A stretch of 64,000 nucleotides of DNA from contig JAUKTV010000009.1 of assembly GCA_030549205.1 (NCBI GenBank), positions 992,001 to 1,056,000 on the forward strand, written 5' to 3'. This DNA comes from Apiosordaria backusii. Lineage: Eukaryota; Ascomycota; Sordariomycetes; Sordariales; Lasiosphaeriaceae. Within the stretch, counting starts at the first letter, position 1; each line of letters begins with the position of its first letter. This document shows, in pieces, positions 55,459 to 64,000 of this stretch. Made by a program: the position numbers and the translations under genes. The notes under the pieces are model-generated. The model saw only the letters and a program-made list of their open reading frames with translations, ran no database searches and was not told the DNA's origin.

Positions 55459-57900
55459 CTATTCCTCCTTCTTCTTCTCCTTGGGCCGAAAAGCCAAATG
55501 ATACGTCGCCAACTCCTCACTTGTAATCTTGCCCGGGCTTTTTACTGTCAAATCCTCGCCTTTCATGCTCTTAGGGAAGGCAATAACATCCCGCACCGAG
55601 TCCGTCCCCGTGAGCACCGCGCACAACCGATCAAACCCCAGCGCGAACCCAGCGTGGGGCGGACACCCCGCTCGTAAAGCTTCCAAGAGGTGAGAGAACT
55701 GCGCGACGCCCTTGTCGGTCATTTGGAGGATTTCTCTAAAGACGTATTCTTGCATCTTGGCCGTGTGGATTCTTCTGCTCCCGCCGCCTAGCTCGACGCC
55801 GTTGAGGACGAGGTCGTAGTGGTCTGCTTTTGCTGCTAGGGGGTTGGTGAGGAGGAGGTCGACGTCGTGGGTGGTGAGGGGGGCGGTGAAGGGGTGGTGG
55901 GTGGAGGAGAAGCCGGAGGTGCCGCCTTGTCCGGGATCGGTAGTGTCGGGGTTGGAGGGGGTGAATAGGGGGAAGTTGGTTACCCAGAGGAAGTGGAAGG
56001 AGTGAGGGCTGGGAGGGGGGAGGAGGTTGGAGGATATGGCGGCGGGGTGGAGGAGGGAGCGGAGGGTGCCGAGGGCTGTTGAGCCGCCGGTGAAAGTGGG
56101 GGTGGAGGGACGGGCTTGGAGGAAGAGGACGTCGCCTGAGGTGAGGGAGGTGAAGGAGGGGTGGGAGGTGAGGGTGTCGAAGCCGGGGAAGCCGAGGGGG
56201 GAGAGGCCCATGAGGGGTTTGGAGGTGTCGATTATTAGGGCGGTGGGGGCGCCGTGGGGGTTGTGGGAGAGGGAGGGGGGGAGGGTGGAGAGGAAGGTGT
56301 GGATGAAGGTGGTGGTTTGTTGGATGTGATCTGGGGAATCTTTGTTGGTGGGGGAGAAGAGGAAGGCGTCGATTGTGGGGTTGGGGAGGGGGGAGATCAT
56401 GGATGTGAAGGAGGGGGGGAGGGGGAGGTTGGTGGTTATCTAGAGGGGAGGGGAGGTTAGTGGATGAGGGGGAAGGGGGGAGAGGGGGGGGCGTACTTCG
56501 AAGGGGATGCGGGTGTCGGGTTTGTCGACGCCGAAGCGGGACATGGCTTCTTCGTAGGTGAGACGGGGGAAGGGTTGGTCTGATACCGGCCAGCAGGGGT
56601 TTTCTGTAGGGTCTGAGGAAGAGGTCTTTTTGGGGACTGGGTAGCGCTCTTCGCCGGATTGGACGAGGTCGAATTGGTTGTTGAGGGATTTCATTAGGTC
56701 TTTCATGATGGACTCGACTGTGCGCATGACGTCTTGACCGGTTGCGAAGGACATTTCGAGATCCAACTATCGAGGAAGGGTTAGCTGGGGCTGTTTTTGT
56801 GAAGTATGGTAGACTGACCTGGGTGAACTCGGGCTGCCTGTCCGCTCTCAGGTCCTCGTCACGGAAACATCTGGCAAACTGGTAATACCCGCGGATCCCA
56901 CTGGACATGAGAATCTGCTTGTACTGTTGAGGACTCTGCGGCAAGGCATATGCTAGGCCGGCTCGCCTTGTCGGGACCAGGAATTCGCGGGCACCCTCAG
57001 GGGTTGACTTGAAAAGAATCGGTGTCTCGACCTCAGTGAAGTTGAGCTCGGTGAGGGATTTCCGTAGTTCGTGACCAATCTTTGGGCGGACACGGAGACG
57101 AGCTTGGAGAGCATCATCAAAGCGGATCTGTAGATGACGGGCTGATGGGGGAAATTGGACCCCCTTGGACACGATGATATCTTTGGGGAAGGTGTTGAGG
57201 GGCTGAATCTTTTGCAGCGAAATCTCGAGATGTGTAACACCCTTTGGAAACGTGCCAGGCACTTCTTTATCTGTTGGCGCAGACAGATCCTGATTTCCTT
57301 TTTGAGATGCAACGATTCCAGTTACTGCGACTGGGCTGTGTAGAGGCAAAGCCTTGAGAGCTAGATGGGCCTCATGTTCTGGGGGAGGACTGGACTCGTC
57401 ACTGGGCTCGGAATGGGATACGATCTGAATGGACGGGCCATTGTCTACTTGCACATTGGCAAAGATGAGCTTCTTGGAAGATATTCTTCTCTGGGAGAGG
57501 AAGCCATGAACTGTGACCGTCTGGCCATCCACGAATTGGCTGGCACTGGACGCCTCAGGAAAGTGATCTTTGGTTTGAATCAGCCGAAGAACTACGAACT
57601 CTGGAACATATAACTCTGCATACTATAACTCGACCATTCTTCACGAAGTTGCTGTGTTACATCTAGCTTCTTGCCATCTGCCGTATCCAAACCATCTTTA
57701 TGGATGAGCCGTTGCGGGACCCATGAGACACCCTGTGGTCGGATTAGTCGAGGCTGTAAATAGCTTGTGCACGCCCTGAGATTTGACGATCTCAGGCTGC
57801 TGAGACGCCTCATAGAGGCCCGTGAGAGGGCCATGCGTGGTATCGAAAGTCGAAGAGTTGCGACTCGTGCACAGCAAAACTTCAGCCGATTCACTGCCAA
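55459..57900 (-). CDS. MSD1: Aspartyl-tRNA synthetase, mitochondrial (bacterial type)
   Basis: Exons 57900..57624, 57567..56819, 56766..56497 and 56439..55459 on the minus strand, giving 758 aa. Introns of 56, 52 and 56 nt have GTATGC, GTCAGT and GTACGC donors. The N-terminus is Arg/Ser-rich with few acids (RLSSLRSSNLRACTSYLQPR), a mitochondrial presequence. An OB-fold anticodon domain follows (VDGQTVTVHGFLSQRRISSK). Class II motif 2 is YYQFARCFRDEDLRADRQPE, spliced from FTQ to LDLEMSF. The insertion domain of bacterial-type AspRS fills the middle. The end has HDVDLLLTNP, VLNGVELGGGSRRIHTAKMQ and class II motif 3 (GFALGFDRLCAVLTGTDSVR). It charges mitochondrial tRNA-Asp. The first start could also be the ATG at 57834. 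The sense strand is extremely C-rich in exon 4. Confidence 0.95.
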
Positions 57901-59243
57901 AACCGCTGAAGAGAGATCTCCTGAGGTGAGCTTTCAGAGCTGCAAGCCCGCCAACGGCCGGCAGGCAACGGAAAGTCCCACCTTTCCTCGGCTGATGTTT
58001 GGCCCGAGCACTTTTGGGTGGGTCCCACTGGGAGAGCTGCAGCCTACAAAAGTTTTGCGACTCGATTGAATTTGGAATTTTCCCTTTTTCTTCTTCATGA
58101 CCCTTCCATTCAATACAAAGTGAGTAGAACCATCACCACAACCGGCTTTTCCGCAATGATCACCAGCTAACAATTTATTTCTCAGATGATGAAAGCCAGC
58201 GTGTTCCACATGATAAAGCTTCCGCTTCTTTGAGCTTCCAAACTCCCCCCTCACGGGGCTTAGGTGGTTTGGTTGGGAGAAGATGTCGGAATTATGAAAT
58301 AAGCGTTCGGCACACCGACCTTGTTACTTATCGGACGCAATAACGGCATCTCTGATTACACTGAATGAGAAGGGAGTGACTCTGGGGGCTTGTTTCTGGT
58401 CGTGTTCGCGACTCCTCGACTCGTGCTCCATTTTCTGGGCATCAAATTTAGTCTCGGTACATAGGGGACACCACACCGGCAAGGGCAGTCACCAAGTTCA
58501 TTGCTTGGGGGCTCTGCCTGGCGGCGTACTGTTCTCTGATGTGCCGAGACTCAATCTGTCGTCCGAAAATTGATTTCGAGTCAGTTGGTCGGAGATTCGA
58601 GCGGAAACGTTTATTTGAGTATCGCAACTGGGACAAGTGTTCCGTGTTGCTTTCCCTTGTAGCACTAGATTACTTGTCAATATTATTATTTTTGAAGAAG
58701 GACATGTTGTAATGTAATAGAGTGAAGTGCATGTCTCTGGATACTTGAAATCAGATGGGCACCCGGTGTCCGCTGCCCCTCGATTTCCGTTCCGACCCAT
58801 GTCGCTGGGAGACCCGCCCGCGGCAGGTTCCTTTGACGTGGGTTTCCCAGTTTCGGGTTGCCGCCGAAATACCTTATGTGTACCTTTGGTAGGTAATGCG
58901 CAGTACAAGTATTCCAGGTTGTCCTGCAGCATCAACCTATCAACAACACGCCTGAACCTTTCGCCTGTACTGCGTAGACAGTTCGTAACTCGCCCATCGA
59001 CGGCACCTAATGCATGCTTAGGTCACCACGCCGCCCAGGAACCGTTGACTGTCCGCTGCCCGACGTGGGATCTCCATCCACCCTGCCCCATCCCCATCTC
59101 CGCTCTCACTGGACACCAACTCCACGTCCCTTGTCGCGAGCCATCACACGCCATCAACACATTGAGATTGGAGGCCGACTTTTGCAGCAGTGTAGCCCCG
59201 AGGCACCTCGACATCGTCCGCGGCCGAAGTAGCATCGACAACC
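57901..59243. other. Divergent promoter region, AspRS / AP180
   Basis: About 1.3 kb. TACCTTTGGTAGGTA-type inverted motif at 58881. Open frames have no recognisable content. No tRNA found. Confidence 0.45.
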
Positions 59244-61390
59244 ATGGCGAGCTCCTTCGAAAAGTCCGTCAAGGGCGCGACCAAGATCAAGGTCCGTAGA
59301 CTCCCCCATGCGCCCGCGAGAATTACCATACTGTTTTTATCGGGTTTGAGGACTGACCAACTTTTTCTCGTACAGGCCGCGCCTCCCAAAACAAAGTATA
59401 TCGAACACATTCTGGTTGCGACACATTCGGGCGAGGCGGGTGTGGGCGAAGTATTCAGGGCGCTTCAGCACCGGTTGCGCGACTCAACATGGACGGTCGT
59501 GTTCAAGAGTTTGATCACTGTTCACCTCATGATCCGCGAGGGCTCGGCGGATGTCACGCTGGCATATCTTGCGAAACACCGGAACATGATTGCTATCAGC
59601 ATGTTTTCTGACGGTGAGTGGTCTTGGCTTCCCCAAATCTCTCAAGATATCTACAGATAACTGACACTATTCCCATTATACAGCGCAAACACAGGGCCGA
59701 AATATACGGCATTATGCCAATTACCTTGCTGAACGAGCGCGAGCCTATCGAGAAACGAAGGTCGACTGGGTACGGTCAAAGGATTCTAGGCTGGAAAAGC
59801 TCTCCATCGACAAGGGCTTGCTTCGGGAAACCGAAACTGTTCAGCATCAACTCACGGCCTTGTTAAAATGCGACGTGGGTTTCCTGCCATGTCTATCAAA
59901 AGTTGAACCAGTTACTGACATACGAATAGGTGATGGAGAACGAGCCTGAAAACGAGATCACTATCACAGTCTTCAGGCTTCTTGTGCTGGACTTGTTGGC
60001 TCTTTTCCAGGCCCTGAACCAGGGACTGATCAACATCCTTGGCCATTTCTTCGAGTTGTCCAAGACGGACGCCGAAAGAGCTATGGACGTCTACCGGACA
60101 TTTACCAGGCAAACTGACTACGTCGTACAATATCTCAGCACCGCCAGGCAATATGAGCATCACACCAGGGTGGAGGTTCCGAAGCTGAAGCACGCCCCTG
60201 TTAATCTCGGGCGCCAGCTCGAAGAGTATCTCAAGGACCCCGATTTCGAGATCCACCGAAGGCAATACCTAGCCGAGCTTGAAGCAAAGAAGTCATCCAA
60301 GGGCGGGTCATCAGGGGCCTCGAAACTACCCAAGTTTGACCCCTTCGAAGCGAAGGCGTCGTCGAGCACAAGCGCCGCTGCATCTCAACCTGCCCCGACT
60401 TCGCAACCTGCGGCGCCTGCGAAGGGACCGGACGCCGACCTCATCGATTTCTTTGAGTCTATCGAGCAGAACCAGACCCCAATGGCTGTCCAGGCCCAAG
60501 CGCAGCCGCAGCAGCTGCAACAACAGCAACAACAACAACAGCAAACACAGATGCAGATGGGCATGTCTCCTTGGGGACCAGCCCCCTTTCAGCCTCAACA
60601 ACCTGTTCAGCAACAGTTTCAGCAGAATGGGTTTGTCTCCCAACCTACTGGGTTCCAGACAGGTGTCCCTTTCCAACAACAGGGCCAGCCAGCATTTTCG
60701 CCGCAGCAAACTGCGCAGCCAGTACAACAGGCCTTTACTGGCGCTGGCTTTGGTGGATTCTCTCCACAACCCCAACTCGGCTTCCAACCCGGCTCCCTCG
60801 CCCCGATACCGCAGGATACAGTAGCGAGTTTCCAGAACACAGGAGCGCCCGCGTTCCAAGGGGGCCTCCAGCCTCCTCAGCAGAGCACGAATCCTTTCCG
60901 CCAGTCTATGCTCATGAATCAACAGACAGGGTCGCCTTTTGCAACAGCACCTGTCCAGCAAGCCGCTGCTCCTGCTCAGCAGCGTCCCGCAACAAGCCAA
61001 TCCACGAACCCGTTCGCTCGCTCTTCGCCGCAAGCAACACAGCCTTTTGCAGCTCCGTCTTCCAATTCACCTTTCCAATCTCAGGCGCCACAACAACCTG
61101 TCACTGCTGCCCCGATGCAGCCCATGCAGACCGGCACCAACCCATTCGCAAAGAATTTTGCCCCGGCCCAGCCAGCGCAGCCAACTCAGCAGCAGCAACG
61201 ACCTGTGACCGCCGGAGGGATACTGTCGCAACCAACAGGCACAAATCCCTTCCGGCAGGGAGCTTTTGTCAATCATCAAACGGGTCTAGGCTGGCAGCAC
61301 AATCAACAACCAATTGGTGGTGGTCTGGACCAAATCGAGACAGTCCCTGTTTTCCCCAGGCCCGCGGCTCAAACACCGTGGCAGCAATGA
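59244..61390 (+). CDS. YAP1801: AP180/CALM-type clathrin adaptor (ANTH domain)
   Basis: Exons 59244..59291 (16 codons), 59376..59613, 59684..59874 and 59930..61390, giving 645 aa. The ANTH domain spans about 1-280: MASSFEKSVKGATKIK joined to AAPPKTKYIEHILVATH (the PIP2-binding lysines), then WTVVFKSLITVHLMIREG, FSD/AQTQGRNIRHYANYL and ITVFRLLVLDLLALFQALNQ. The rest is Gln/Pro-rich and disordered, with the acidic motif DADLIDFFESIEQ and four NPF motifs (STNPFRQ, STNPFARS, GTNPFAKN, GTNPFRQG) that bind EH-domain proteins such as Ede1/Pan1. Poly-Gln lies at 60510-60545. Family knowledge: it recruits clathrin at endocytic sites and sorts synaptobrevin-type SNAREs. Intron 1 is 84 nt and open in frame, so read-through would not be caught by a stop. 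Confidence 0.94.
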
Positions 61391-61935
61391 GGACTTTTAA
61401 GGGCATAACATGATGGGGGGATACATGGGCGTGACTGTCCGCTGAATTTCGAGGGATGATGCGTCGTACAACTTAGAAAGGCACGCGGGACTGAGTGAGC
61501 ACATACATTCGTTTAGCAAAGCATCAAGCGCGGCGTTCTGAACTAGGCTGTTCACTTTGGTATTGGGTTTCTACTTTCATGATGATTTTGGCTCTTTTTT
61601 TTGGAGGCTACTCTGTGGTGGAGGACCAGGTTGTAGCTGTCCGCATTGACATGGGGATTGTTTGGAGGGTTGGGAGTAGTAAGATTCATTGTAAACTTTA
61701 ATCAATATCATTTGGCATTTTGGACCCTTTTATCACAATGTTGAAGTTGACCCCTTGCATCCAGACAGGGGAGGGATGGTGGGTACAGTGCGCATGGACT
61801 GTGCGCATTGAGGCGCAGACTGTGTGACCGGTTTTTCGGTAATCTTCGATATTGAACCAAACGCTTTGTTTTTTCCTCCTTCCAACTTCAACCTTTTTAA
61901 ATTTCAGGGTTGCAGGGCCAAATAACAGCAACACG
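61391..61935. other. Intergenic, AP180 3' end and URI promoter
   Basis: About 545 bp. An inverted arrangement around GTGCGCAT/ATGCGCAC-like bases lies at 61783-61810. No gene recognised. Confidence 0.45.
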
Positions 61936-63749
61936 ATGGCCCAACCAAAAGATCACCTCTCCGACCTCGACAGACATGTCCAGCTCCTCGAAGCCAAGGT
62001 AAACCAGCTGCGCGCGTCCCTCACGCACTGGCAGCAATGGTACCTCGAGTACTCGTCCCTCAAGGACGAGGTCGAGCAGCTCCCCGACCCTGCGCCCATC
62101 GAAGACCTGCGGCGCATCCGACGCGACTTTGACGGGAAAGTCCTCACCCAGAAAGAAGTCAACGAGATCATGGGCAAGAACGACTTTCGGGACACGGCCA
62201 AGATTTTGAGTTTGCTGTCGCACCGGATTGATTACGTCGAGGGAAACCTGAACTCGTTGGGGAAGTTGCTGGAGCAAGAGGAAAACCGTCTGGCGGCTGC
62301 TAGTGTGATTGCCAACCCGGATGTTCCGAATGATGAGGAGACTGGGCTGCCGATCACGGATATTATTGAGGAGCTGGATGAGGATGATAATGTGGTTAAT
62401 TTTCGGTTGCAGTCTGGGGGGGAGGCGTCGGCGAGGATTTTGGAGGCGTTGAAGAAGGCGGGGGTGGAGGAGGTTCCGGAGACGGAAGAGGATACGAAGA
62501 AGGCGCAGGAGGAGATTGAGACTGCTGTCGAGAAGGAGAAGGAAGCGGCAGCGGCGGTGGCGGCGGCAGAACAGTCGACGCAGAAAAAGAAGTTGACTCC
62601 CAACGTTATTGAACGAAAGCCGGAGCAGAAAAAAGCTACTACGAATGGTGACTCTCCAGTAGCCAAAAAGACAGTGTCTTTCGCCGAGGACACGAAGCCT
62701 GGTCATGCGGAGGGCGAAATGTCGGAAAAGTCATTTGCAGCGCTGCAGCTGGAGCAGCTTATGAAAATGGCCAAGGAGTCGCAGGCAATGGACATGTCAA
62801 AGGCCATTATTCCGGACAATGAATCGGAAGAGGACGCCAGATTGCGACGGGAAATGCTTGAATACAGCATGTCGGAAATCGGTCCGGTGGTCGCTGAGCT
62901 CACCTTGGAAGAGGGAGAATTCGACGATGACGACGACTGGGACATGGATGAGGACGGCGACGAGGAAGACGAGGAGGAGGATGAGATGGGACGATCCAAG
63001 CAGAGTGTTCTTTCGTTCGACTACATCCAGCGCATGCAAGAGCTCGAAAAGAAACTTGGTGTGAAATCCGCCTTTTCTGCTGATCCAGTCGAGCCAACAC
63101 GCACTGTGCCAGATGAAGGAATGGGCCGGATCTCGGTTGTCAAGGAGTCGGCACAGAAGGCCAGCAAACCGGCGAAGGTCACCAAGGAAAAGAAGGAAAA
63201 GAAGAGTGTCAGCTTTGCGACCGAATTGGACATTGCCCCTGCTACAGCAACTACACGGCCAGAGCAACCAGTTGCACCAACAGCGCCCGCGGCACCCAAG
63301 GTCAATCCTGTCGCTGATATCGTGGAAAAGGTTTCGGACCTGACCATGGAAGACGAGCCCGAGGAACCCCCAAGCGTGTGTCGAGGTTCAAGAAGGAGCG
63401 CGCCACTGGCGTGCTGCCACCAGGGCCGCACCAGCTTCCTGCCACATTTATCCACACCCCCAGCGCCCCGCCCCCAGAGCCAACTCCCCCAGAGGATGCC
63501 ACCATGGCTACCTCTGTCGTTGAAAGACCGACTCCAGTAACAGCCGCAGAGCCCGATGACATGGACGACGCGATGCTGTACCAAGCCGCTGCGGTCGAGT
63601 ACGCCCGGATGCGGAACCAGCTCATCCAGAAGCAAGGCGGCTTCATTGAAGACCCGCCGCTCAATGAAGAAGGACTGATCGCGTCTGATGACGGTCCGAA
63701 GAAGATGAGCAGGTTCAAGGCGGCGAGGTTGACTAAAATACAGCAGTAA
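61936..63749 (+). CDS. BUD27: URI/Bud27-like unconventional prefoldin
   Basis: A single exon, 604 aa after one frame correction. I chose the ATG at 61936 (MAQPKDHLSDLDRHVQLLEA) over one at 61852. Residues 1-125 form a prefoldin-alpha coiled-coil pair (LEAKVNQLRASLTHWQQWYL; LSHRIDYVEGNLNSLGKLLE). The middle is charged, with a long acidic stretch at about 330-355 (DDDDDWDMDEDGDEEDEEED). Two copies of an SRFK motif characteristic of the family's C-terminal domain follow: KRVSRFKKERA (63373) and KKMSRFKAARLTK (63703). Family knowledge: Bud27/URI is a prefoldin-like chaperone for cytosolic assembly of RNA polymerases. At 63367-63371 five C stand where six are needed; without the sixth C the literal frame loses both SRFK motifs and ends at 63540. 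Confidence 0.85.
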
Positions 63750-64000
63750 CTTCCAAGGATGAGGCCATAGTCGATGATAGATGTCGAACTATACACATCC
63801 TTTTTTCTTCCTTCTTGTTCTTTTTCCCTTTTCCATATGGTGATCTGGTGTATCACGGTTTCCCATTTCTTCCCATCCCATTGATCTCGTAGGGATGAAT
63901 CATTGCATGACATGACCAACGGAACGCTTCAATCTGACAATTGATGGTTCGCAGCATTTCAATCTGCCTATCATTACTAGCGATTCCAATATTAAAAACT
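63750..64000. other. 3' flank of URI gene to window end
   Basis: T-rich 3' UTR-like sequence. No gene seen in the remaining 250 bp. Confidence 0.5.

Noticed and set aside
55736..57532. 598-codon read-through frame on the minus strand across AspRS introns
   Set aside because: After FTQ it enters an intron and becomes Pro/Arg/His-rich; splicing gives the correct class II synthetase.
57934..58254. 106-codon minus-strand frame with several Cys and His upstream of AspRS
   Set aside because: No zinc-motif spacing, and it lies in the divergent promoter region.
5155..63749. RIP (repeat-induced point mutation) as the cause of the broken frames
   Set aside because: The breaks are single-base losses in G/C runs, not C-to-T changes, and the genes are single-copy in the window.

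Overview
The window is nuclear DNA of a filamentous ascomycete, most likely a sordariomycete of the order Sordariales. The evidence is: many short introns (about 50-330 nt) with GT..AG ends and CTAAC/CTGAC-like branch points; a full-length HET-C heterokaryon-incompatibility protein; a GH45 endoglucanase; a fungal Zn2Cys6 regulator; the fungal lysine enzyme Lys1; and gene models of filamentous-fungal type. I see no bacterial, viral or CRISPR sequence. I count 21 supported genes plus one decayed AAA-ATPase locus.

Layout, left to right. 1-565: 3' end of a MidA/NDUFAF7-type methyltransferase (+). 985-4359: Scm3/HJURP centromere chaperone (+). 5155-10297: IQGAP (-). 11409-13194: IMP dehydrogenase (+). 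13705-15047: saccharopine dehydrogenase Lys1 (-). 15975-18467: Zn2Cys6 factor (+). 19038-20760: broken AAA ATPase followed by a triplicated terminal exon. 21129-22607: Atg6/Beclin (-). 23129-23939: Vti1 SNARE (+). 24425-27266: urease (+). 28890-30209: HMG-box protein (-). 33093-35865: HET-C (+). 37104-37989: GH45 cellulase (+). 38350-40827: DNAJC11-like protein (-). 41666-42950: CK2 alpha (+). 44511-47085: M28 peptidase of the PSMA type (-). 48703-50778: MFS transporter (+). 51342-52700: secreted DWYKKG-repeat protein (-). 53989-55059: GPI-type repeat protein (+). 55459-57900: mitochondrial AspRS (-). 59244-61390: AP180/CALM adaptor (+). 61936-63749: URI/Bud27 prefoldin-like protein (+).

Most genes are conserved housekeeping functions in membrane traffic, nucleotide, amino-acid and nitrogen metabolism, centromere assembly and translation. 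They do not form an obvious pathway cluster. The accessory part is around 51.3-55.1 kb, where two secreted repeat proteins lie head to head. One has nine copies of an acidic peptide ending in Asp-Trp-Tyr, each followed by dibasic Lys-Lys. It is the best candidate here for an undescribed peptide precursor.

An assembly-level signal matters to any user. Urease, HET-C, GH45 and URI each contain exactly one break equivalent to one missing base, at or next to a run of G or C inside an otherwise intact conserved protein. IQGAP probably has one too. The reading frames resume at once, so I treat these as one-base undercalls unless reads show otherwise. The AAA locus is different: it also has an in-frame stop, a changed Walker B residue and no Walker A, so it is a real relic.
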